Source: Anthonomus grandis grandis (taxonomy: Eukaryota; Arthropoda; Insecta; Coleoptera; Curculionidae). Taken from it: DNA of 64,000 bases. The translations under genes and the position numbers were made by a program. The stretch covers positions 3,906,001-3,970,000 of the forward strand of contig NC_065551.1 in NCBI RefSeq assembly GCF_022605725.1. Reading direction: 5' to 3'. Shown here piece by piece: positions 47,918 to 58,359 of this stretch; the first letter of the stretch is position 1, and every line of letters starts with the position of its first letter. The notes below the pieces were generated by a model. It had not been told where the DNA came from. It was given only the letters and a program-made list of their open reading frames with translations, and searched no databases.

Positions 47918-48334
47918 TAATTTTTTTATCGAAAACGGAGGGAGATACGAAAAACACCCAAGAGTTGAAACAATTCCATCTTTAGTTGCGTCATCCAAAA
48001 AATGTACAGGAGGTTCAAAAAATCTACTAGGTGCTTTTTTTTGTACAAAAAACCTAACCCGCTTACCCCGTGGGCACGTCCCTGGAATAACAAATCAACT
48101 GTCATATGTCAAAAAGATACATCATTAAGATATCCAGAAATGGTGTGAATGACATTGCAAGCAGCAAAGGCATTTCTTAGATATTAATAAAAAATCGATT
48201 TTTTAAGAAAATTTGAACACCCTGTATCTCGGAAACGAAGCACTTTCGGACATATGTTTATAGGAACTTTTCGTCATAATTTAACCCAAAAAAACCGGCA
48301 TTTCATTTTCGTGCAATATTAATGAATCACCCTG
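47918..48334 (-). repeat. Right 417-bp terminal inverted repeat
   Basis: Inverse of 45840-46256 with about two substitutions. The internal GAACACCCTGTAT copy sits 110 bp from the tip. Confidence 0.88.
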
Positions 48335-48469
48335 TATATCTGATCAGTGCAAACAAACTTAAATGCTAATAATTTAGTTTTCTTTATGTTAGAAACAGGA
48401 GATTAGGATCACATCATTGCTTACTTAAATCCACCGGTGCAATTGTCATTAATGACTCAAGATCTTTAT

Positions 48470-49600
48470 GGTCCATAGAATGGTAGTGTTATCTGTAAAA
48501 ATTGAAACGACCTCTTATATCAAGAGATTCAAGGTCGTCATTAATATAGAGAAGAAATTAAATAGGGCCAAGCACGGAACCCTTGGGAACTTCATGATCT
48601 TTTGGGCTTACAGCAGCATCTGTCGATTAACTTGTCAATTTGCTTTCTGCCAGACAAGAAGCATTCGAACCTTCCGGAACAACATCTCTGAAACCACAGC
48701 AAAATAGCTTACCGAGTAATACTATGTGATTCGCATAATGAAATTCTTTGGAGAAATTACAGACCGCTGCGCCTGCGTCACCAATATTCAACCTTAAATA
48801 AAGGTCCTCCAGATAGACAAATATTGTAATATTCGTGCTTAAATCCTCCCGAAAGTCAAACTGACATTTGGTTAAAATGCAATTTCTAATAAGAACGGTT
48901 ATCATTCTTTGCTTTACCAACATTTCTCAACATCTTATATAGACATGATAAAAGTAAGATGGGTTTATAACTAGCAGGGTCATTTAGTTCATCATATTTA
49001 AATAGAGGTTTTACAGTAGATACTTTGAGGTTATTCGGAAATGTAGCTGTTTCAAAAGAAACGGTAATTGCAAATGCAAAAGAGAGGAGAGCTTGATCGG
49101 TCGGACTTTAAAGAATCATTAAAGAAGAACACTCTTAACCTTATGTACATTTGTTTAGGTGAAGTAAAAGGAGTCCTTGACAGAAGTACGTTGAGTAAAA
49201 GTGAGGGGGTTTAGATTACCTGTCCAATTTCCTAATATTAAACAAAAAAACTGATTAAACATATTTACTTTCCATTATTGTTCAGTTACAATTTATTACC
49301 CAATTATCCTGGGACTTATTGTGCGCTATCTGCAATCTACACCCGTAGTAATCTTTCTTGGCACTTCTTATAACTTGCATAGAAATTTGTTGATATACAT
49401 TATAGTAATGGTAGAAACATAGATTAGTTGTAAATTTTTTCAGGGCATGTAGATTTCTTAGATTTATTGACGAAGTTTTTAGACCAAGAGTTTTACCTTT
49501 AATCTTCTGAAGTGGTAAACTCTGAGAGGAACAAGAAAACGGTATTTCATTGTCCAGTCTGTGTGTTATTGGGCAAATTACGGAAACAATTAAAATTCGA
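48470..49600 (-). pseudogene. LINE linker and RT N-terminal half (5' half of split LINE)
   Basis: The linker reads FTTNLCFYHYYNVYQQIS, then MQVIRSAKKDYYGCRLQIAH (49500-49300). The RT reads CQFDFREDLSTN near 48870 and AAVCNFSKEFHYANHIVLLG near 48760, equivalent to -GFR---ST- and -D-SKAFD-V-H--LL--L- with the first catalytic Asp changed to Asn. Stops and shifts separate the pieces. Confidence 0.68.
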
Positions 49601-50107
49601 CGTATTATTAAATCTGTCAACTTTAATTTTTCTAGGTAACCTTACTTTGGAATACATATCGTTGGTTTTCGAGAAGAGTGATACAAGTCAAAAATCTCAC
49701 TTTTTGAGATATTTGTAACCTTATTCTTAAATTCAATGTACTTTTTATCTGGTAGAGTGTAACAAATAAACTATCAATGGTTGCCGCGAGATCGCGCTAG
49801 TGACGTTCTTCTATTTTTGGCATTTGGAAAATCGGTTTTCTTTAATATTGACACATCTTTAGTTGCGTTGTGGCAGGCTAAGAGATAAGCCGCATTTTTT
49901 CAGCGAGAACGTCACATTTCGACTTAAGACTGTTTTGATGTTAATTTTTTTCTGATGCAATAGAGTATTATTTTTAAATGTGTCACTGTTGAACAAAATA
50001 TATATTCTACCTAAAATGTTAGTTTTCTAGAAAAGTGTGTTAATTCGTATAGTGCCATTATTCTTGAACAACGTAAGTATAATATTTTTAATTATTTTTG
50101 TGAAAGA

Positions 50108-51410
50108 ATGCATTATTTTGAGATATGCCGTTATTGTCGTTTTATCGCAAATATTCCAAAGGTAGAAAGCCATTATAGGCGTTCAGAATCAATCAGACAT
50201 TACATAGAAGGAAATAAATTTATCGCAGATATTCACAGAGACTATGTGGCACATTGCAAAGCAAAAAACTCTCCATATTGTAATTACCTTTTCTTTTATC
50301 GGATTTTCACCAAGGAATTTAACATTTTCAACTACACTCCCAGAAATGACCAGTGCGAATTATGTGTGGCATATTCCAATGCAGATTCCGAAGAAAAGGA
50401 AACCATGAAGACCAAGTATAAAACGCATTTAATAGAAAAGGATTTAGCACGTGCAGAAAAGAATTCTGATAAGGAGAGGTTTGCTAAAACGCCCAATGTT
50501 AAACTTGCAGTGTATGATTTAGAAGCAGTTTTTCAATGTCCTAAAGGAAAAGCATCAATTTTCTACTACAAATCTAAATGAAACGTCTTTAATTTTAGTA
50601 TTTACGATCTTATTAACAAAACTGCAGATTGTTATGTATGGCATGAGGGTTTAGGTAACAGAGGGGTCAATGAGCTAGGAACTTGCATTTACAGATATAT
50701 TCAGCAAGTTTCTGATAATGACGGTGAAACGGAGTTAATTTTTTATTCTGATAAATCCTGGGCAACAAAAAAATAAGTTTATGCTTAGTTTGTATTTGTA
50801 CGCAGTTAGAAGTTTAAACATCAAATCAATCACTCATAAATATTTAATTAAAGGGCATACTCAAAACGAGGGTGATTCTGTTCATTCCACAATTGAAGGA
50901 TATCTTAAAAAACAATTAAAAATTTCACCCTTGTATACTCCTGACTCATAAATAAGTGCTATAAGAGCGGCAAAGAAAAAAGGTCCACCATATAGAGCGA
51001 TCGAAATGTCATTCGACGATTTTTTGGATGTAAAAGACATAAATGCTCGGTTAAGATTTAATTTGTCCAAAGATGTAGATAACAATGTAGTTAAAGTGTC
51101 GGACATAAAAGTGATTAAATTTGAGAAATGCTCGCCTAACTCATTATTTTATAAAACATCATACACGGATGGATTTAAAGAAGCTAAAGTAATATCGCGA
51201 AATAGCAAACGTTCAATTAATCCATCAGATCCTATTCAGTTAAAAAAAGCTTTTTCCAATAAACCAGGAATCTCTGAAAATAAAAAAAAAGATTTGATTG
51301 ATCTGGTGAGAGGAAATTACATTCCAAAATATTATGCAACTTTCTTTGAGTCTTTTAAGACTCAAAGAAAGTTGCATTTTTTTAAATTTTTGTTTATAAT
51401 TTTTTTATGA
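50108..51410 (+). pseudogene. DUF7869-like protein (putative RNase H-like transposase)
   Basis: ATG at 50108. The N-terminal part reads IESHY-like VESHYRRSESIRHYIEG. A zinc-binding-type pair (CELC) follows at about residue 94, then a charged helix (LIEKDLARAEKNSDKERF) and LAVYDLEAVFQCPKG. A TGA at 50579-50581 is followed by continuing same-frame sequence: YVWHEGLGNRGVNELGTCIY and ELIFYSDKSWATKK. A one-base shift near 50772 leads to LIKGHTQNEGDSVHSTIEGY. A further stop lies near 50949, then MSFDDFLDVKDINARLRF and NYIPKYYATFFESF. The Asp in VYDLE, the Asp in FYSD and the acidic GHTQNEGD segment are candidate metal-binding residues. Only three lesions in about 430 codons. The DUF name comes from recognising the domain pattern; function is unproven. 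Confidence 0.62.
51334..51377. repeat. 21-bp perfect hairpin with 2-nt loop
   Basis: The arm 51334-51354 (ATGCAACTTTCTTTGAGTCT and one more T) is exactly inverted at 51357-51377 with TT between. It overlaps the last codons of the DUF7869-like frame and is followed by a T-rich run. Confidence 0.85.
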
Positions 51411-51852
51411 GTAAAGTATTATGTTAAAAGTTAATGTCTTCGTTAGCTCATCAACTTTTATAATGTAGATGATAGGTTTGTTTACTATTTCCAAATAGAA
51501 CCAGATTTATTAAAGTTGTATTTGTTGTTTTATTTATTTTCCTATTTTTTTATGCTAAAAAATGAAATAAAAGAGTACTATTTTAATACTATTTATCTAG
51601 AATAATGTCACATCTCAAAAGAGGGTTTTAAATTTCCCAGTTTTTACCACTAAATTATCAACATCATAGACAATAATATTAATGAATATTTACTCAAAAG
51701 GTATACATCAATATACTGAAAGAAGTAAATCATTTCATTTATACAAATAAAAATAATAAAGCTAAAATAATTGAATAAAATTTTAAAACGTGTTTATCTC
51801 AAAATGAACTTTTTTGGATTATGTCACTCTTCTTGAAAACCGACGATATATA

Positions 51853-53413
51853 CACTACCGCTCAAAAGTATTTGCCCACACATGACTGTTATAAATTAAA
51901 GTTATAACTAAAAATAATAAACCCATCAGTTATTCTTATGAAACGGTTTATTTATAACAAAATGAATATAAACAATACATTTTTCAATTAATTAAATTTA
52001 AGAAAATCAAATTATGTATTCATCTACATGTCCGCCTCGATTTTTAATAACAGCTTCTCAGAGTTTCGGTAGTCTTCTAATTAATTTGTCCAAAGTTTCT
52101 TGAGGTATCATGTGCCACTCTTCTTGGATGATCCTCCACAAGTCTTTTTTTGATGTGGGGCATGATTTTCGCACTTGTCTATCCAGTTCATCCCACAGTA
52201 ATTCGATAGGATTGAGGTCCAGTGATTGTGTGGGCCATACCATAACTTTCAGAAGATGTTGCCTTTTTAATTAACCTAAATCTTGCTTGCATAATTTCGA
52301 CGTGTGCTTGGGGTCATTGTCATGTTGAAAGATGAAGTTTTTCCCAATTATTCAAGTACCAGAAGGAAGTACATTGTCAATCATCTTTTCAAAGAATTCC
52401 CTCTATTCTAATTAGCTCGCCCACTGCATATCCTCCGAAACAACCCCACACCATCACCGAACCACCACCGTGTTTAACTGAGGCCACCGTACAGTTCTCA
52501 GCGACCCTTTCATTGGCATAACGGCGAACAAAAACTCGCCTCTTCATTTCAAAAACCTCGAATTTCGACTCGTCGCTCCAGAGAACTTTCTTCCAGTCAT
52601 CAATGGTCCATTCTTTGTGTGATTGGGCCCACTCAAGTCTTTTCTTCTTATTAACATCCTTCAGTAGCGGTTTTGATACAGCTAAACGTCCTTTAAGACC
52701 AGCATTATAAAGCCGCCGTTTTACTGTCGAAACACTGACTGCTTTTTTACGCTCCTTGTTGATTTTTGCTATGATTTCAGGGGCGGTAAGGCGTGTATTG
52801 CGTTTGCTTGTAATTATAATATTTAAATCCTCGTTTGAACTTGTTGCGTTTGGCCTTCCCGATCGAGGTTTGTTGCTAATAGTCCCTTCTCTGGTGAATT
52901 TCCTAACATTATAATCGACAGTCCGCTTTGGAATTCTCAAATCCGTCGAAATTTGACGGTTAGTCTTTCCAGCCTTATGAAGTCCAATGATAATACCTTT
53001 TGTTTCTACCGATAACTCTTTTGTTTTAGCCATTTTAAAGAATGTTGAAAAACCAGCAAAGAAACGATGACAATCGTCAATAAGCAAGCGAAATTATTTA
53101 CCAATGTTACACAAAATCAATTCTTGAAGACTAAACACCTTTAAATGTTTCAAATTTTATCGGAAACGAGCTGTAAACAGATTAGTTTTTTAGAAGAAGT
53201 GCATATTTTCACTACATTGTTTGTTATTTGCAAGACTATTTTTAAAAACTCAGTTTTTTTCAACGAACCATAGTTGATAGGTATGCTGTTTAAGCATATA
53301 TGCAATTTACAAAAGAGATACAATCTAAATATAGGTATAAAGATAAGATTTTTGTATCTAATTTAAAATATTAAAAAGAATACATTGTGGGCAAATACTT
53401 TTGAGCGGTAGTG
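51853..53413 (-). mobile_element. Tc1 element, full length
   Basis: CACTACCGCTCAAAAGTATT at 51853 is inverted ending at 53413, with TA on both sides (51851-51852, 53414-53415). Length 1561 bp, with a minus-strand transposase pseudogene. The 26736-27455 copy has the same leader and terminus. Confidence 0.88.
52058..53033 (-). pseudogene. Tc1 transposase (DDE), near full length with break
   Basis: The start MAKTKELSVETKG at 53033 follows the convention of the Tc1 family; the open frame extends upstream to 53087. A paired helix-turn-helix region (RQISTDLRIPKRTVDYNVRK), the GRPNATS linker, and a second helix-turn-helix ending TVKRRLYNAGLKGR follow. The first Asp is in VLWSDESKFEVF (about 52570). 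The frame is lost near 52389. The second Asp (FQHDNDPKHTS) lies in the next frame near 52320, and the Glu is in LDLNPIELLWDELD (about 52210). Broken by a stop or frameshift between the second and third catalytic regions. Confidence 0.82.
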
Positions 53414-53508
53414 TATACTACATATATTTTTAATCTGTCAATTAATCGTCAATTGGGCATGTGCACTTTTTAAGATGAGGCTCTCTATTCGCTCTACTTT
53501 AGCTTTAT

Positions 53509-55836
53509 GGGGATGCGTCAGCGATAAGAAATCACCGCATGAAATGAATCACATCGACGGTCAGAATGGAGAATTTATGAATAATTATTCGTTTGATTAG
53601 AGTTTGTTTGTTATGTAGAACGCGATCTAAACGTCCTCCCTATGGGAACCTAAATAAGCGAGCAAGAACCAATTCATGAATAAATTTTTTCGAGGAAGAC
53701 CAAGGAAATTTAGAGATATCAGAAATATCCGACAATATAGGACAGTTTGAATGATTTAAAATATCGGAAATTGGAGATATGAATAACCATAAAATTATAA
53801 CATGAAAAGGTGGTGTACTAGTAAAATTATTAGAATCTGGATCTAAAGCTAACATCTTAAGATTGGAGCATCTTAAATGAAAAAGGAGCTGTCGTGTGAG
53901 AGATACCAGGCAACAATATTTTAAAAAAGTATCTATCAGAGTTAAAACTACGCTACGTTTAGTCGGCCAGGATAAGTTTATAACATACTTTATACAAATG
54001 GTGAGATTTCAATCTTGAGAAAAGACGCAGCTAAGCGACTGGGAGTTTTGAAAACGAGTATCAGCATAAGCCAAATAGAAAACAAAAGGTTCCTTTCAAG
54101 ATCCGTAACATTAAAGTAAAATTAACAATTGACCCTAAAGTAAAGGCCATTAGACAACCAGTCCAAAGAGTTCCCATCTCAGTAAAGGCATTAATGTTTA
54201 TACAGAGCAAGTGTTTGAGCAAAGTTCATGGATTTCCCCAATAGTAATAATTGTCTTAACGACATCCGAATTTGTGTAAACATGCAACGTACTGACGATG
54301 CCATATTAAGAGAAAATTAGCCACTTCTTATATTCGATGCATTTATAATTAAATTACGAAATGTCAAATATTTTTAAAGGTTAGACCTACTCAGTGCTTA
54401 TCATCAACTTGAATTAGCTGAGGAAAGTCGGGCCATTACAACATTAATTACTCGCGAAAGGAAGGAAGGAAAGGAATCTTATACCGATACTAACGTGCGA
54501 TGTGCAATGTTCGGTGTCTATTCACCAACCGAGATTTTTCAGAGTGTTTAAACTTATGCTATAGCTCTACTTAAACTACATTGACGAAGTGATTACCTTT
54601 GGAAGTTCGGAAGAAGAACATGACAAGTGTCTGAGGAAAGTTTTGAACAGCACAATGCCCGTCTTAACGAAAGTAAAGTAAATTTATATCCGATCTAGTG
54701 ACCCCTACGGAACCATTGAGATAGCTTGTTAAGATGGATTGGTCATTCCAATGCCTAGATTAACATAAAAAAAAGTTTTAACTTCTTTGACCCTCTTCGA
54801 AGAACACGACTAATAGTAGACGCCAGCCCAGTAGTATTAAGAGCTGTGCTTCTCCAATTTGATCGATAGAATACGCCTTACGTAATATAATTTGCCAGTT
54901 AAAGGTTGTCCACTGAGGAGCGTCGATACACACACAGAAAAAGAAAATCTTGCTTTATTCTGGGGTGTCGAATGTTTTTAGTATTATTTGACGGAAATGG
55001 AATTTGAGTTGGTCACCGACCATAAACTAAATAAGATTAAACCATAAACTAAATCTAAACCTCCAGCCGGAATTGAAAAATGGGTATTCCGCCATCAATC
55101 CTTCAAATTTAAAGTTATCTACGAGACTGAAGAAGTTAACATAGCACACTCTTTAACACGACTTTGAAAACTCAGCCGGGATCCATCATTTGACAGTGAA
55201 AATGAACATCACAGTTTTACACCAGCAGAATGGCATCAAGCAAATGGGGAAGTGGAAAACATGAATAGGGCCATTCTAAACTGCCTACAGGCTGCCCATG
55301 TAAATAACCTGAACTACCGGACAGAACTTCAAAAATTCACAATAATTTATTGTATCACAACCCCACATAGATTAACAGAAAATCCCCTTCGGAACTGTTA
55401 TTCAAACAAGATTCCAACATTATCCAACTTAGTAATTGAATCTCCAGATAAAGAAGCGAGAGATAAAGATATAACAATAAGATATTGACTCGATTTTGCC
55501 AAGACCAATATACTGTACTGTAAAGAAATGATAGCAAGCTATAAAGGACATATCTTAAAGAGACATGTCAGCCATTTAAAGAATTTAGCACGAGAAGCAC
55601 CAAATAATATAGATATAATTCTATATGAGCCAACAGCTCCCAGCCCCAATCATCTATCCAGTCACTACCTGCGGAAGGACCAGAAGCAGAAGAAAGAAAA
55701 AATTAAGGTAATGTGGAGATGCATCCAACAGTAAGAAGTCACCGTATGAAATGAATCACATAGACAGTCAGAGTCAAGACACGCTATATGCGAGAGAATT
55801 TATTAATAATAATTCGTTTGATTAGAGTTAGTTACT
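53509..55836 (+). mobile_element. Ty3/gypsy-type LTR retrotransposon remnant
   Basis: A degenerate direct repeat brackets the region: about 53509-53614 and 55715-55836 share GAAATGAATCACAT and ATTCGTTTGATTAGAGTT in the same order. These are probably the ends of decayed LTRs. Between them are pol fragments in the usual order. Far shorter than an intact element, so much is deleted. Confidence 0.6.
54090..55734 (+). pseudogene. gypsy-type pol relic: RT, RNase H, integrase end
   Basis: Short recognisable pieces in order on the plus strand: an RT start with DPKVKAIRQPVQRVPIS near 54140, RT pieces DLLSAYHQLELAEESRA near 54390 and YIDEVITFGSSEEEHDKCLR near 54580, an RNase H piece VTDHKLNK near 55010, and an integrase piece WHQANGEVENMNRAILNCLQ near 55230 with a following C-terminal tail. 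All are interrupted by stops and frameshifts. No gag and no env-like frame was recognised. Inactive. Confidence 0.62.
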
Positions 55837-55839
55837 CTG

Positions 55840-56750
55840 TTACATTAGTAATTATTAAATTGTATTATTTACCAATTGGTAAGGTATGTCATTAGGAAAC
55901 ACTATCAGGTAGAAGAAGCTGGACTAGAACCATAAACTGTTTGCACTTTTTGCTCTAACGGCCCGAAACAAAGGACTTTGAAGCAAAAAGAGTTAAAGAC
56001 GCTGTCAAGCTCAACTAAGCCTTTGAATTTACTTTGTAATTTATATTAACAAAGACACTTTTGCTTCGAAAAAGTAACGTTGCCTTTCTACGCAAAAAGC
56101 ATAAATTTAGAATACTCAGCCACCCGTCACTAAGATAAAAGCAAAATTTAATCCGCACAAAAATAACATCGCGTTTATCGCCTGATGGTACCTTCTTGCA
56201 GCCATATGTGGGCAAAATGTTTATAAATATGATACCTTTCCTTGCGCGCAGCTGCTTGCAACCGAATCTCAGTTTTTGTAACTAGAATGCACTGTGGTAA
56301 TCTTTGATCCGACAGGGATTTTATATAAAGTTGGGCCATTTCCTGGAACTTTAACCCGGTTTCCTTATACGCGAACGAACTCGACACGTTCCTAAAAAAA
56401 ATTTCTAAGAGAATGGGAAAAAATTGTAAACAGGAAACACATGCCCCATAAGGCGAGATTACTTTAAAAGTGCTAAAATCGAGATGTGAACACGTGCCCC
56501 CAAATGTTAAATTTAATAATAAACTTTCATGTACGTGCCTGTCTGGTTAGTGTAAGTGATTTTTACATTACTGCATGTATATTACATATTAGGCCATATG
56601 TCTTGGAAGTGAATTGTGTCACATGGCGTTTAGATATACTAATGCTTTTAATACACTACGTGCATTAATATTTGAGATAAGAAAAATAGGAAATTATTTT
56701 ATATCAGCCTTTGTGCTCTGAAAAAAAGCTCCCATATCTAGAGCACGCTG
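55840..56750. other. Unassigned stretch
   Basis: A minus-strand frame at 56387-56175 (KFQEMAQLYIKSLSDQRLPQ) shows no domain I can name. Otherwise nothing supported. Confidence 0.3.
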
Positions 56751-56752
56751 TA

Positions 56753-57563
56753 CAGGGTGTCCCAAATTCGAGGGTGATCATTGGAATCTCGGAAACCGTA
56801 AGAGTTACAGGGTCGGTTAAATAAAGGCAAAGTTGCACAATTTAGACCTTAATAAAATGACGTTTAAGAATTTTTAAAATTCCGGATACTTATCCGAAAA
56901 AAATCGAAAATTGTCAAAATCGATTTTACCTTTTACCGACTTTATTTAAAGAGACATCGGAAAACTAAAAACAGTTTTTCATTGCCACTTTTTATGTCCT
57001 ACAATATGACGCAAAAAAAATATTCCGACGTTTCGTTTTTCTTGATCATCATCAACTTTATTTTTTCTTATGGTCGCCATCCCATCCATAAATCCCATTA
57101 ATATATCTTTCTCTGTTGCACTCATGGAGTTCTTATGGGAAGTACTAGAAGGAGTAATCGGACATGCAAATGCGATACCTCATTTTAAAGGCAATTAAAA
57201 ATACTTTTTAAAACTGGGAACATCCGGTATGGCGTCCATAAGAAAAAAAAAGGTGATGATGATCGAAAAAAAAACGAAACGTCGGATTATTTTTTTTGCG
57301 TCATGTTCTAGAGCATAAAAAGTGGCAATAAAAAAACTGTTTTTAGTTTTCAGATGTTTCTTTAAATTAAATCGGTAGAAGGTAAAAACGATTTTGACAA
57401 TTTTCGATATTTTTAGGATAACTCCGGAAGTATCCGGAATTTTAAAATTTTTTAAACGCCATTTTATTAAGCTCCAAATTACGCAACTTTGCCTCCATTT
57501 AACCGACCCCGTAACTCTTCCGGTTTCCGAGATCCCAATGGTTACCCTCGAATTTGGGACACC
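56753..57563. mobile_element. Fold-back MITE with about 330-bp arms
   Basis: Left end CAGGGTGTCCCAAATTCGAG after TA at 56751-56752. The right end is the inverse with its last three bases lost, ending near 57563. The arms 56753-57078 and 57231-57563 align almost throughout, leaving a loop of about 150 bp. Internal TTACAGGGTCGG 55 bp from the tip. Related by its ends to the 28201 element. Confidence 0.75.
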
Positions 57564-57565
57564 TA

Positions 57566-58358
57566 CTTTTTGTCATTAATCGCTGTTTAATTAATTTTTT
57601 TTTTGTTAATGACCTTGTTTCCAGCAGATTTAGCCACAAGTTCCCAGTGGAACAACGATTTTCATGCTGTATGATGGCCCTTATCCCACAGCCACCTATA
57701 CACCTGGGTCTCAAACAAGTTAGAAAAACTCATTGGTTTTGGATTTTTGAAGTGTATTTTTTGGCTATGCCAATAGAGTGCTGATTTATGACAGACACAT
57801 TGACAGACCAAGAATCTTCATCCTTGTAAAAACGTACTGCCATGACTTTCTTTTATTGCATTAACTGGCAGCAGTCAAAATAACCAATAAGGACCAAAGG
57901 ATTTAAGTGTCGGATCCGCATACCTTCCTTATGATGATCCAAAGTCGCCACTTACGGATCGTGTTGTTACGCTATAAAATAAAGAAAAAATGCCCAGTTT
58001 TCTGGCAACACAGGTGAATGATGTTACTGATATGGGAACGAGTACTTCGCACATAGCTACCTTATTATAGGCTGGCATATATCCATGAAAAAAAGATGTC
58101 TAGACCATAAATGCATCTGCTACAACATTAATGGTATTAACCGAGAAACAATAACTATGATCGGCTAACTATGATCCAAGAAGGGCCCTAGTGCGGATTA
58201 GGAAAAGGATAAAGGATATAAAGAGACTATATGACCGTGTGGAGGAGCTGCCAAATTATATAAGTGTTAGAAAAATAACTATCCAGAACTCCTTCAGGTG
58301 AGTGACGCGGTTAAACAGATGTGAAAGAAATTCGATGAAACAAAAATTCTGGTAATAT
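57566..58358. other. Unassigned stretch
   Basis: Short frames on both strands without domains. No inverted or direct repeat of note. Confidence 0.3.
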
Positions 58359-58359
58359 A

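Larger units (their letters stand above)
45840..48334 (-). mobile_element. Young DUF4817-type element, 417-bp near-identical TIRs
   Basis: Ends CAGGGTGATTCATTAATATT at 45840 and its exact inverse at 48334, with TA on both sides (45838-45839, 48335-48336). The arms 45840-46256 and 47918-48334 differ at only about two positions that I can find. Length 2495 bp with an uninterrupted transposase gene. Near-identical arms and an open gene mean a recent insertion and possible autonomy. Confidence 0.9.
45540..49600 (-). mobile_element. Minus-strand LINE split by the 45840-48334 element
   Basis: Joining the sequence either side of the insertion gives a continuous minus-strand frame (KLLAFKFVCTDQ before, IYILNKE after, then KKFLGIFIDDFHDH). 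The RT N-terminal part lies at 48470-49020, the endonuclease-RT linker at 49282-49600 and the thumb region at 45560-45830. The LINE therefore predates the insertion. Both ends are decayed. Confidence 0.68.
49655..51850 (+). mobile_element. TIR-bounded element carrying a DUF7869-like gene
   Basis: ATATCGTTGGTTTTCGAGAA at 49656 is matched, inverted, by ATATCGTCGGTTTTCAAGAA ending at 51849. The similarity runs about 55 bp (49655-49712 against 51793-51850), roughly three quarters identical. The only gene inside is DUF7869-like, on the plus strand. A Tc1 element sits 3 bp outside the right end, which hides the target duplication. I know of no described transposon family defined by this gene; the mobile-element interpretation is an inference from the inverted ends. 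Confidence 0.6.

Noticed and set aside
47853..48128. Plus-strand frame across 47853-48128 and minus-strand 47774-47998
   Set aside because: Both lie in the right terminal repeat of the 45840-48334 element and reflect its sequence, not genes.
49609..53440. AATCTGTCAA present on both sides of the DUF7869 and Tc1 block as a target duplication
   Set aside because: It does not abut the inverted ends and is short enough to occur by chance.
57000..57125. Minus-strand frame from ATG 57125 beginning MSATEKDILMG in the loop of the fold-back MITE
   Set aside because: Short (about 48 codons), runs into the inverted arm, no domain; most likely chance.
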